Shown here: in pieces, positions 1-9,559 of the stretch
Position numbering within the stretch: the stretch's first letter is position 1
Layout of the letters: each line of letters begins with the position of its first letter
NCBI GenBank assembly: GCA_021234155.1
Contig: JAJEKV010000004.1
Span: 22,961,883-23,025,882 of the forward strand
Length of the DNA: 64,000 bases
Origin: Isoetes taiwanensis
Lineage: Eukaryota; Streptophyta; Lycopodiopsida; Isoetales; Isoetaceae
Direction of reading: 5' to 3'
Notes under the pieces: generated by a model
Told to the model about the DNA's origin: nothing
Database searches by the model: none
The model's input: only the letters and a program-made list of their open reading frames with translations
Position numbers and translations under genes: made by a program

Positions 1-896
1 GAGATGTTTATGTTTAAAAGCTGCAAGAACTTCGAGATCAAGGAAAAAGGCCACGACTTTGGCAATGCAAAGACATAGAGATAGTCATGGCACCTAGAAA
101 TAGCCATGGTGATAATCGAGCATACGTAATCAAGGTAAAATATAAAAATAGCCATGGGTAGAACATTTGGATGACTAATGCAAATAAAGCCAAAGGATAC
201 CATTTGAAGGCATAACAGAGCCCTCCGACCCTTTTTAGCTCCCCATTCTACAATGATTGCTCAATCATGTCGCACATCTTCTCTTCCTTCTAACGCTTAA
301 AACATATAGGGATAACAAACTTTCAATTTCACCAGCAGAGACCAAGATTCCAATTTTGGCGCCGGTTTCTTGATATAGATTGGATTAAACAATCATAGTT
401 GGGAAAACTCTTAATGGCAGAGTATTTGTTGAGAGATCCGCCACGCCTATCCCAAGATGCTAGAATCAAAGGGCAAAGCATGGATTCGAAATAATGCCGA
501 AGGGGTAATCCGATAGTGCCAGCCCCGTTGCTTGCAAAAGCTAGTTCGCATTGACAGAGTAGTCCGGATTCGACGGTGGATGGCAAGTCCGAAGCACGAT
601 CTAGTGAAGAGGATAACGGCAGCAAGGAAGCTAGAAAAACCGCTTAGAGATTCTAGCAAGAGGATGGGAAGTCCGCAAGCATGAGCAAGAGACGATAAGC
701 ACAGATTTTATGAAGAGGCCGATGGCAAAGACGGAAGCCGAAAACTTGTTGGGGATTCCCTCGGTGGATGGCAAGTCTCAGATGCATGTGCCTATGCCCC
801 AAATTATAGATGGCAATCCTCATTTGGAGGGTACCGGCAAGCCTCATTTGGAACCCGAGGGTTTAGCATCATGCATGAATTCAGCTCCAACTCGGG
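1..896 (+). repeat. Partial copy A of the 20.8-kb repeat unit
   Basis: This stretch aligns from its first base with 15725-16620 in copy B and with the matching part of copy C (from about 36515). Homology stops at the phrase AACTCG(T)GGCAAAAACA, where LINE-derived sequence begins. Relative to copy B it carries many small changes, almost all at CTG or CAG sites, for example TAGTCCGGATTCGACGG here (about 561) against TAGTCTGGATTCTGACGG in B. It is in the same orientation as copies B to D but is separated from them by about 14 kb of other DNA, so it is either a truncated outlier of the array or the end of another block extending left of the window. Confidence 0.85.
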
Positions 897-926
897 CAAA
901 AACAAAAAAGGTATTGCAAGGGGGTT

Positions 927-1443
927 GTGGAATCCCTCAAAGAAATGCGCCAAGAAAATGCAGCAATATGCTCAAACATGCCAAATAAATATGCTGATGA
1001 ATCTGATGATGACAGAGACAGCATATCATGGCAGGAAGTTATGCGCAAGTTGGGTACAGTTACGGAGTATCAAGAGAAGGAACGAAGAGCGTTGAATTTA
1101 TGTATTGCAGGGATAGCGGAGAAAGAGAAGGAAGATATGCGAATGGAGGTAAGAGAGTTATTTGATCGTTTACAATGTCAAAGTGTTCAGATTATGGAAG
1201 CTTTTAGAGTAGGAAAGCGAGGAGATAAACCACGTAATGGTCATAGTGAAACTGGGAAGTAGGAATGATAAGATGCAAGTATTGCGTAAGCCAATGTTGA
1301 AGGGACAGCAGATATGGATCAACGAGGATCTTACAATGGCTCAAATGCAACAGCGCAAAGAAGAAGCTAATAAAATAAGAGAGGCAAAGCAAGCTGGTAG
1401 AAGGGCATATTGGAAAGGGGGCAAAGCAGTAATAGAAGCATAG
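927..1443 (+). pseudogene. LINE ORF1-like remnant
   Basis: Two overlapping frames give a charged, lysine- and glutamate-rich protein with a segment ALNLCIAGIAEKEKEDMR, a VGKRGDKPR segment, then VIVKLGSRNDKMQVLRKP and NEDLTMAQMQQRKEEANK. This order (coiled-coil-like region, then a nucleic-acid-binding RVGKR...KPR...VKL block, then an NEDLT block) is typical of the end of the ORF1 region of plant LINEs. A shift near 1240 separates the halves. The reading stops at 1441-1443, a few bases before the endonuclease begins. The role in an intact element would be RNA binding in the retrotransposition particle. Confidence 0.6.
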
Positions 1444-1455
1444 GAAGTCCAGGCC

Positions 1456-2431
1456 ATCAGGGTATCATTGTGGAACATCAATGGGAAAGCAAAAACAGTG
1501 GCTGCTCTTATTGACGTTCTCATATCTTGGGATGTGATGTTTCTGGTGGAAACTCATGAGCACGAAGAAGAAGGGTTACCAGATCTACCAGGTTTTGTGC
1601 TTCTGCATTCTGTGTGGAATAATAAGGGGTGGAAACGAAAAGGGTTTGGAGGAGTTGCTTGTTATGTTCGGGATACAATGACAGAGTATTTTAAAATTGT
1701 CAAGAAGGACTCATCTAAACAATATATATGGCTGGAATTCAGCAAGGATAGCAAGAGAATATACATAGCAAGTTGTTACTTTCTGCCACGAGAGTCTCCA
1801 ACATATAATGCTGGCAATATGGATAAGGATGATCCTTTCCATTACTTGGAGAATGATGCTCTGCAGTTAGAAGAATTGGGTGACATTATTCTAATGGGAG
1901 ATTTTAATGGCAGAATTGCGCACAAGCAGGCTTATATAGCTGCTGGTTCTGGGGATCCAGTATGGATGGAGGGACTCGATGATGCGGAATTAAGAGAGGA
2001 GGGATTGTATCGAGACACTAAGATGTGAATGAGGATGTGCAAACGCAAGGTACTCATTTACTAAGCATGTGTAGTGGTCTAGGCTTGGTTGTCATTAATG
2101 GCATTAAAAATTTCCATTGTCTCAAAGTGTACCTCAGTTGGACCTACAGCAGGGGGGCTTAAGCGCCGTGGATTTAGCAATGACAAATATTAAAATGATT
2201 GATGATATTCTGGACTTCTTTGTTGATGATTCTGTAGCCACATCCGATCATTATCCAATTGTTATGCATATACAAACTAATAGTTTGGTATTGAGCAAGG
2301 CAAGTGAGAGAGGGGCTGTTATGCATATGGGAGCAGCTAAAAGAGATATATACATGCAATATTGTGAGGAACAAGCGAAACAAAGCATGTCATGGCCAGA
2401 GGGTGATGCAAAGGAGTTGATAGAATGTTGA
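1456..2431 (+). pseudogene. LINE endonuclease domain (APE type), broken
   Basis: The segment starts with VSLWNINGKAKTV, where the WN(I)NG motif supplies a metal-binding asparagine. It continues with FLVETHEHEEEG (catalytic glutamate), a GGVACYVRD block, YIASCYFLPRES, and ILMGDFNGRI (GDFN catalytic motif). After a frame break near 2028 the final SDHYPIVMHI motif (catalytic SDH, about 2245) appears in another frame. All expected catalytic landmarks are therefore present but spread over at least two frames. An intact enzyme would nick target DNA to prime reverse transcription. Confidence 0.8.
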
Positions 2432-2499
2432 CATCCATGTTTATGAACGCAGCAAATGAATGTTTTCTATCTGAAAGGAGAAGGAAGGGGCTGCCATGT

Positions 2500-4660
2500 A
2501 ATGGTTGATACGATAAGGAATGTAGAGAAAAAAGACTGGAATTTAAAGATGCATGTCCGGAGAGAAAACACCAAGTTAGGAAGGAATACCGTAAGCTAGT
2601 AAAACGCAAAAAAGAGGTGGTATTACAGGGCAAAAACAAGAAGTCCCGTGGAGGATCTATCAAGAATCCTAAGAAGTTTTGGTCCCATTTGAAAAATAAA
2701 GGGCAAAGAAGTTGTGCACTAGAAGCTGAAAGGCGCTTAATAGAACAGTGAGCAAATTGTATCACATTAAGGGCCCGATGATCGATGGAAAAAATGGACC
2801 ACTTTTAGTGTTTATTGAGGAGGACATAGTAGCAGTGCATACAAAAACTTTCTTGTGGAAAGGCAAAGGATGCTTTTGGGCTAGTATCGTAAATGGTGAA
2901 ATTGGCGTGCAAGACTACCACACGTTTATCACTAAAATGATGAATGCAAATTATGGTACATGGGTTTCCTACATCATGGCAGATTAACCGGTTACACCTA
3001 TTCATAAAATCTGAGACATTAAGGATCCAAATAATTATCGTATGGTGATGGTAAGCGCCTTTTCTCTAAACTGCTTTTGCTACTATTGTTGAAAGAAAAT
3101 TGAGTGTATGGGCTGAAGAAAACAATAAAAGGGCATTTGACAAAGGGGTTCGGACCTCAAAAATCCACTCTTGATCACCGGTTACCATTAGAGCCGCCAA
3201 CAAATCAAGTTAAGAAAACTAAGAGACCGCTTTTTGCATTATTTGTGGATCTTACGAAAGCATTTGACATGCTAAGAAGAAAGAATATATGGGAATACAT
3301 GAGCACTATTAAGGTGCCAATAGAACTCAGGAATGCAGTAGCAACATTATATGAAAGGGTAGTGGTGCGCTTGTCATCCTCGTTATATGACCAATGCCAA
3401 GATGAAACAGTTAGCAATATTGGGGTCAAGCAGGGCTACCCGCTTTCTCCCACGCTATTCGGCATCTATATTGACCAGTTAGAAGAATGGTTGCAAAAAA
3501 ATGGAGGGGCAGGCACCACGATTGCAGGGTATGTACTCTTACTCTTATTATATGCTGATGATATTGTAATTATGGCTAGGACTGCAATTGACATGCAAAG
3601 ACACATCAATGCACTCGCTTCATTTTGTGAGCATACGAGCATGCAGGTTAACTTAAGTAAAACCAAGATTTTGGTTTTTGGGATGAGGACACCCAAATTT
3701 CAGTTTTTCTATAATGAACAGGAAATTGAAATATGTGACACATATAAATATCTTGGCTTGATAGTGGATCATAACTATAGTTGGAATAAGGCGGTGGAAC
3801 AGAGAACAAATGCAGGGCTTAAAGCTCTGTATGCAATGCAGAGAAACAGAGATTGTGGATTGGAAATTGAAAAAAATGCTTTATGAAGCATTGGTGCGTA
3901 CTGTGGTTTTATATGGGTGTGAAGCATGGGGACCGGGGCTTTCACTTGAGATGTGGAAAAAAGTGGAAAAATACGTAAAAAGTTTTTGTTGGCGTAATTG
4001 GGAGTTAAAGTCGCACCCCATATCCTATGATGCTAGCGAGGCAAGTTTAATACCTTTGGAAGCGAAAGCTCTTTATCAAACAATAAAATATGTGATTAAG
4101 GTACCTGAAATGGATATGGACAGATTGCCTAGACTTTATGGCGATACGAGTAGTATGAAAGGGTGGTTTTGCGCACATTGGAAAATGGCTTGATAAGTGG
4201 GGTATGACAATGGATGGAATACCGAGGAGGATATCAAAGATTTACTGGGGATGGTTAGAGATAAAAGTACGCCATGCTCGTGGAGGAACCCGGATCTAAG
4301 ATGGAGTTTTATAGAAATTCAATAAATCCCGAACTAGAGGAAGCATTGCACCCCGAGAAGTAAAATTTCATGTTATAGAAGGAGATTAATATGCAGGCTA
4401 CGCTTAAGCTCACACCATCTAGGCATAGAAGTGGGAAGATGGGGGCATCTTCCCAGAAGCAGACGCACATGTAAGGTATGCGGGGCAGATGAAATTGAAG
4501 ATGAGGATCACTTAATATTGAGATGTCCAGCGTATTAGAATTTAAGGCGAAGATTTGAAATACCACAAGGGGTTTCGTTACATAGTTTCTTTAAGTTACC
4601 AATTGATAATGTATGTAATTACTTGATTGATGTCATGAAGATGAGAGAAATGTCTATAAA
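2500..4660 (+). pseudogene. LINE reverse transcriptase and C-terminal zinc knuckle, broken
   Basis: The linker after the endonuclease is visible as YDKECREKRLEFKDA and EYRKLVKRKK (about 2505-2620). Reverse-transcriptase motifs follow: FALFVDLTKAFDML (about 3235), VKQGYPLSPTLFGIYID (about 3425) and LLYADDIVIMA (YADD catalytic pair, about 3545), then NLSKTKILVFG. After a frame change at 3886 there is LYGCEAWGPGLSLEMWKKVE, and near 4470-4545 a CKVCGADEIEDEDHLILRCP zinc-knuckle motif. At least three frame breaks and several stops separate these parts. The order matches plant LINEs whose ORF2 ends in a Cys/His motif rather than RNase H. Confidence 0.85.
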
Positions 4661-4685
4661 AAGCTATAAACATTTATTAGATACA

Positions 4686-4728
4686 AGAAATTTATCGCAG
4701 CGGCCTTGCGGCCGCCGCGAACATTTCT
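4686..4728. repeat. GC-rich near-palindromic hairpin, copy 1
   Basis: A 43-base near-palindrome runs from AGAAATTTATCGCAGCGGCC to GGCCGCCGCGAACATTTCT. It is strikingly GC-rich in an AT-rich setting and sits just past the last LINE coding sequence. A close relative lies at 7194-7234, and both are preceded by ATACAAGAAA or TACAAGAAA. Confidence 0.8.
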
Positions 4729-4860
4729 CTTTCCTGCAATACGAACATTGGGGGGATGAGCAACTAGTCATGCACATTGGTTGCAAGAGAAGCACTTTGA
4801 TGGGTATTCAATTACCATGCATCCCAGTACATTAGGGCATACACATTTGTACATGGATTA

Positions 4861-5007
4861 TAAACAACAAATTTTTTAACAACATGAAAAACCTTTTAAC
4901 TTAGGGTCGAAAAGGAACACAATGGCCTCAAAAAAAGGATATGGCCTAAAAAAGAGTGTATCAAATGTAATGTATGAAAGCCAGGGGGGAGGAAGATGAA
5001 TTGCATG
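4861..5007. other. Short unassigned gap
   Basis: AT-rich sequence with A-rich runs (GGCCTCAAAAAAAGGATATG and similar). It may be the 3' end of the LINE, but no tail or duplication confirms this. Confidence 0.4.
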
Positions 5008-5086
5008 TTTTGTTCATTGAACATATCACATATTACACTATACAGATTTTTTGTTCATTGAACATATCACATATTATACTATACGA
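5008..5086. repeat. Short tandem duplication
   Basis: The segment beginning TTTGTTCATTGAACATATCA occurs at 5008 and again at 5049 with one or two differences. The core TGTTCATTGAACA is itself an inverted repeat. Confidence 0.8.
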
Positions 5087-5139
5087 TTTCGATGCCGAGA
5101 AAATCTAACATATTTCAATAAATTTATGTCAATAAATTT

Positions 5140-6001
5140 CTACCAATAGGAAGGGATCTCATGAAGGTCTCTCTCGTTTTGTTCCACTAGAAGATGAAAA
5201 TATTGATGCATAAACTTCCTTTGTAGCATTTTCGGGCATCTTATCCATTGCTCAAACTTTTTGAGATTCCCTTTAGCATCAAGCATAACGCTTGCTTCTT
5301 TTCTTTTATTAAGAGGCGCAATCTTCGCCCCCATTTGCGTGCTTCCTCAATTGTGCATGTTTCAATTGCATGACTTTGTCATCTTCAAGTGTTGCTTCGA
5401 CAACGGAACAACTTGTCCATTTTTCATTCTTTTCTCTTTCTTCTCCCTTACCTTGGCTTTCCCATCTTCCATACGCTTTTGCAAAATAGCAACTTCGGCT
5501 CTTACATTTGATTTATGATTATCATATCTTCCTCTAAGAAGGAGGCATAGCAAACTAATCGGGAGGAAGATTGGATAGCTTTCAATGCCTTGGCACTAAG
5601 GACATGACCACAACCTTTAAGAACAAAGAACTTCACATTCCCATTAAATTCTCGACCAGTATTGGGCAATCAAACTTGTTTCAAAGGTGCTCATCATCCG
5701 CTTAATTTCGGGAATGGAAAAGAAATGGACGATTATCAAATCCTTCAGCCCCTTTATGTAACCCAAATTTCTTCTAAGGCTTTTTGTTACCATAGCGTTT
5801 AAAATTGCCTCCTTGTTATAAATATTCCCCAAAGAAATCAATTACACAAGGGGTCTTCAATGCTTCTGCGGAAGGTGCATCTAGTCCAACGCCAAGCCTA
5901 GCCTCACTAGGATCTACCTTATCGGGTTTCCTGTCCCTAGACTCGCCCGGTAGCACCTCCATCCCCACCTCCACCTCTAAGCTTCCAGCCCTATGAAACA
6001 A
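5140..6001 (-). pseudogene. RTF2: RTF2 (replication termination factor 2) remnant, probably a processed pseudogene
   Basis: Read on the minus strand, fragments in different frames follow the order of plant RTF2. From about 5950: ESRDRKPDKVDPSEARLG and PCVIDFFGEYL; about 5830: NIYNKEAILNAMV and LGYIKGLKDLIIV; about 5640: FNGNVKFFVLKGCGHVLSAK followed by SSRLVC, the C2HC2-type RING region; about 5500: EVAILQKRMEDGKAKVREKK; about 5225: ENATKEVYASIFSSSSGTKR, the conserved C-terminal motif. RTF2 is a nuclear protein of stalled replication forks and, in plants, is linked to splicing. About 280 residues are recognisable out of a usual 350-400; the N-terminal ubiquitin-like part is not visible. No introns interrupt the parts, which suggests a retrocopy. 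At least four frame breaks are present, though some could be sequencing errors of the kind seen elsewhere in this window. Confidence 0.8.
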
Positions 6002-6242
6002 ACATTACTACATCACCAATTCCAAAGACCGACACCATTGCCCATCACGAAGGATTCCGCAGGCATCAAATCTGCTACTTTCAATGACAAAATGGCCGCT
6101 TTTTGGCTCAGAAAGAAAAATCGAAAAAGATCATTGGCTTCAAGAAAATCTTCAAAAGTTCAAAAATCCTCTCCAGATTTTACCAAAATATTGCTCGGCT
6201 TTATCTATGGAGAAGATACAATGCCCAAATATGATCGGAGCC
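6002..6242. other. Unassigned sequence upstream of the RTF2 remnant
   Basis: I could not extend the RTF2 similarity into this stretch in any frame, and no other feature stands out. Confidence 0.4.
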
Positions 6243-6316
6243 CCCGGCATAGCTCTGGCCTCGCCATATAAACCCAACTCCCGGCATAGCTTCGGTTACC
6301 CATATAAACCCAAACT
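6243..6316. repeat. 37-bp tandem duplication
   Basis: Two adjacent 37-base copies start with CCCGGCATAGCT and end with CATATAAACCCAA(A)CT, at 6243-6279 and 6280-6316. They differ in the middle, mostly around a CTCTGG/CTTCGG site. Confidence 0.8.
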
Positions 6317-7054
6317 TCGTAGCGGATGAGCGGATGTTTTAAATAAAGTCAGACTCTTACAAATCTTTGAATGACCCACGATCCTAAAACACATTATCTA
6401 ATGCGGTTGGCAATCGCCGGAGGGAGAGGCAAAAGCACGATCGAGATATGTACAAATAAAACAAAAAACGTGGATGCATACAAAGGCAAATTTGAAGAGT
6501 TCGATCGTGGACCTCGTTTCTCTAGCCGGAGCCCAAGTAGCGCCAGGCTTTAACCCTCGAAGCTTAGCCGAATGTAGGAGGTTTTAGTAGAATTGTTGAT
6601 GCCGGAGTTACAATCCTACAAATAGACATGGCGTAAGAAACGAAGGAAGAAGCTATGGCGGTGGATTCCAAAACAGGAGGAAAGAGCATGAAAACCTTTG
6701 CCGAGGCCGTAAAGCGATGCTTGGATGTCGGCCGCCATGGCCATCGCCGTGCAAAGAATGGATTTCTTGCAGAGCAAAGAAAAGGAAAAGATTCTCGCAC
6801 CGGCAAAAGGGAGATTTTCCATTTTTATTGAATTGAAAAATGCAATGGGCGATACGTGTCGCCCTGTGGTCAGGTTTCAAAAAAAAATACTTCCTATTTT
6901 TTAAGAACAGAAATGTTACTGCTTTATATATGGTATGATATATATATGGAGGAGGGAGATGAGGAAAATGGTATTGGATTGGAGCTTTGTACTTGTTGAT
7001 ATGTCTTCTAGACCTGATGGTCTCACAGACAATAAATAATCATTTCATTTCATT
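6317..7054. other. Unassigned intergenic sequence
   Basis: Open frames exist on both strands around 6560-6880, but none resembles a protein family I know and none has splice or start context. The stretch is fairly GC-rich to about 6850 and then AT-rich, with a TATATATGGTATGATATATA segment near 6925-6950. Confidence 0.4.
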
Positions 7055-7109
7055 CTCTCCCTCCCTCCCTCCCTCCCTCCTCCCTCCCTCCCTCCCTCCC
7101 TCCCTCCCT
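7055..7109. repeat. CCCT/TCCC microsatellite
   Basis: A run of about a dozen TCCC units with one interruption (CCTCCTCC) near 7078. Confidence 0.95.
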
Positions 7110-7193
7110 AATGGCAAATATTTTATTGTGCACCTGCATGTAGTTTTCAAGCTGGCCATGGGATGGTGTCATATAGAGTAATCAATATATACA

Positions 7194-7234
7194 AGAAACT
7201 TATCGCGGCGGCCAAGGCCGCCGCGAACGTTTCT
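7194..7234. repeat. GC-rich near-palindromic hairpin, copy 2
   Basis: The left arm AGAAACTTATCGCGGCGGCC and the right arm GGCCGCCGCGAACGTTTCT are separated by AA, so the 41 bases are essentially self-complementary with a one-base bulge. It matches the hairpin at 4686-4728. The two arms differ between copies in ways that mostly keep pairing. Confidence 0.85.
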
Positions 7235-7239
7235 TTAGT

Positions 7240-7425
7240 TCCAAACCACTAAGGTTTGGCCCACTATTAACATTCAACCTGTCAATGCAATGCATGTTTA
7301 ATAATGGGTTTCTATTCACAAGGGTGCGAGACCACATGTGGTAGCATTTATGAATTGTCGGACACGCGGGATTTGAACCCACATTGTTGCCTTGTGTCCT
7401 CTTGCCCATTCAAACTAGAACAAAC
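7240..7425 (-). mobile_element. Possible tRNA-derived SINE
   Basis: On the minus strand, a pol III B-box-like sequence GGTTCAAATCC (7369-7379) lies in the context GTGGGTTCAAATCCC, as in a tRNA T-arm. About 25 bases upstream is TGGGCAAGAGG, which resembles an A box. A tRNA-unrelated body would run from about 7360 down to the hairpin at 7234. I see no clear 3' tail or target duplication, and no cloverleaf with a normal anticodon arm, so a functional tRNA is unlikely. Confidence 0.35.
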
Positions 7426-8201
7426 TCTCTCTATGCAAGGGTTGAATCTCCAGTTCTTGCTTTCTATAGCTGCTCAACTACAGTGATCACTTCTTAACTA
7501 GGAAAAGCACAAACAGGCATATCATTCTTCCTGAAATGTTGATTGAAATTTTCACAGGGATGAAACCGCTTGAATATGCACTAAAAGCTGCGCCCCCATT
7601 AGCGGAGTTTCAGAGCAGCCCTTTACTTAGGCTTTATTTGGACGGAAATTTCTTGGAGGGCTTAACTTCCTACGCCATTCCTTGGGCTTCTTCCCGGACA
7701 GCTGGCCGCTAGTTTTGTAAATAATTGCCTGCAGAGATGTCCAGTTAGCTTTTTTTGTGCTGGAGGTCAGAGACCTGATCTGAATGCAGAGCTTTTAGCC
7801 CATAGTATCCCAAATTTTAAAGATTTGGTCACGAATTTGCAACTTTTTCTTACTCTTCAAAGGCAAAAGACATCAATTGGGCACTAAATCTACACAACTA
7901 AATCCACACAACTTATCTACTGTAAAATCAAATCTGGAGCCTGGAAGCCGAGGCTTTAGCTAATAAACTTGATTTAGATGGTTTTCAGGCTTGGTTTTTT
8001 ACCAAATGGCTGATTAAATCTCAAATTGGCAGATGTTTTAGCTATAGATTTGAAGGTTTTTCAGCTTTTTTTGTTGATGGTCCATGGAGCAGATCAAATG
8101 GGTAGGCATAGCCAAATGTGTTGGCCCCATTTGCAAAATCGACCGCAAGGAGTCTGACAACTCATTGAATCCCGCTCTAAAGCTCTGTTGTAAAGGCATA
8201 C
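7426..8201. other. Unassigned sequence
   Basis: No convincing coding or repeat signal. A short tandem CACAACTAAATC/CACAACTTA occurs near 7890-7912. Confidence 0.4.
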
Positions 8202-8251
8202 ATTTCTTGTTTTTATGTAAAGAATCATTTCTTGTTTTTATGTAAAGAATC
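8202..8251. repeat. 25-bp tandem duplication
   Basis: The unit starting ATTTCTTGTTTTTATGTAAA is repeated exactly at 8202-8226 and 8227-8251. Confidence 0.9.
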
Positions 8252-8364
8252 ACATTTGTATATATACACATACGAAAAAAGAAAACAGGGAAAAGGACTC
8301 AACCAATCAGGCACAAGAACTAGTTGATCAACAACATCTGTTCAAGTCATCTATTGATTGTAAT

Positions 8365-8914
8365 CATTAGGGATTTTTTGAGATTATAAAAGGGCCTTCT
8401 AAGAATTGCTGACTAAGCTATATGAACTACCAATCAGAAAACAGAATTGGTAATCCAGTCAGCAAAACAGTTATAACTAACCCACTGGATCATATTTTCT
8501 AGCATAAGTGTTGATAGAAAAGTCCAAATGAGCTCTTGTTTGGTGCAGTAGATAGATCTCATTGAGATCTTTCCAACCTTGGGTGGTTTGCATATCTTTT
8601 AGCCCCGTAGGATAGTAAAAAATGGTAAAAATCATATTTTTTGGAGTTTTGACAATCATAAGTGGTTAAAATATGTGCAAAGCACCTAAGGTTGGAAAGA
8701 TCTCAACGAGATCTATCTATTGCACTAAACGAAAGCTCATTTGGACTTTTCTATCAATAGTTATGCTAGAAAATGTGATCCAGTGAGTTAGTTATAACAG
8801 TTTTGCTGACTGGACCCGTCAGGCTCTGATTTCTGATTGGTAGTTCATTTATCTTCATTTGGCTTAGTTGGCATGTTTTGAAGGCCCTTTTTTAATCTCA
8901 AAAAAACCCTAATG
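8365..8914. mobile_element. Fold-back element / MITE with long terminal inverted repeats
   Basis: The left end CATTAGGGATTTTTTGAGAT is the inverse of the right end ATCTCAAAAAAACCCTAATG. Complementarity continues inward for about 230 bases: ACCAATCAGAAAACAGA pairs with TCTGATTTCTGATTGGT, GTCCAAATGAGCTC with GAGCTCATTTGGAC-like sequence, and GAGATCTTTCCAACCTT with AAGGTTGGAAAGATCTC. A loop of less than about 100 bases lies around 8596-8670. There is no coding capacity. It looks like a MITE or fold-back element mobilised by an enzyme encoded elsewhere. The flanks (TTGTAAT and TGATGAA) do not give an unambiguous target duplication, so I do not assign a superfamily. Confidence 0.85.
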
Positions 8915-9559
8915 TGATGAAGAAATATACAACCTGTAGATTATCACAGTTTATTTACCAGTTCTATATGAGATAGAGAATATGTTATACATTTGAGCTG
9001 TTTAAAATATCGCATGCTACCTGAGTCACAGAGCAATCCCAAGCACATCCACACACATCCACACAACGACGCCCTGTAGTCCTTTGTTTGCGCTTCACCT
9101 GCATACGAAACCTAGTTAGTTGATTAGGGCAATGAAGCAGTAAGAAGCAATAGGATAATTATGTTTGTGGCGGTCGGCCCCCGGCCCTGGTCATATTCCA
9201 AAGACCCTAGGTTGCTAGAGCTTCAATGCCTCGCCATCTCCATAGCCAAAAGCTTCATTGTGAGGATGGGTTCTGCTCGTTTGTGCCATTCCCGCTCTCC
9301 TGAGACCCGGATTTACAATATTCGTCTGCAGAAACGCCCAGCTTCAGACGTGAATCTTCCAAAGATACAGAAACCATAGAAAACGAAGGCTCACCGCTTT
9401 TCTTAGAAATATAGAAAATCCCGGACCATGGGCGGGATAAGCACTAGAAAATGATTGAGACCTCGACAGATTTCCGCCATATCCACGATCCGGACCCAAA
9501 TACTCGTAACCCACATTCACATTACACTTCTCGGGCCCTTGCACGCATATGCAGAGCTC
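8915..9559. other. Unassigned sequence
   Basis: Contains CACATCCACACACATCCACA near 9045-9064. Open frames on both strands at 9161-9544 have no recognised similarity. Nothing else is supportable. Confidence 0.4.

Larger units (their letters stand above)
897..4860 (+). mobile_element. Decayed non-LTR retrotransposon (LINE)
   Basis: The order ORF1-like protein, apurinic-type endonuclease, reverse transcriptase and C-terminal zinc knuckle on the plus strand is that of a plant L1-like LINE. All reading frames are broken by stops and shifts, so the copy is not functional as read. The left boundary is set where homology to the tandem repeat unit ends. The right boundary is uncertain: the last recognisable coding sequence is near 4660 and I see no clear poly(A) tail or target-site duplication. 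The element abuts copy A of the tandem repeat, but the repeat does not resume after it, so this is not a simple insertion into the unit. Confidence 0.85.

Noticed and set aside
1-896. Explaining copy A differences by methyl-cytosine deamination
   Set aside because: Deamination would give CTG to TTG and CAG to TAG or CAA. The observed changes are mostly CTG to CCG or CG, and CAG to CG-type rewrites with indels.
7200-7409. Minus-strand open frame of 69 codons across the hairpin and possible SINE
   Set aside because: The frame is a by-product of the tRNA-like B box and the palindrome. No protein similarity.
8365-8914. The fold-back element as a microRNA gene
   Set aside because: Arms of about 230 bases are far longer than usual for plant precursors, and the ends look like transposon termini. 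A MITE is more likely.
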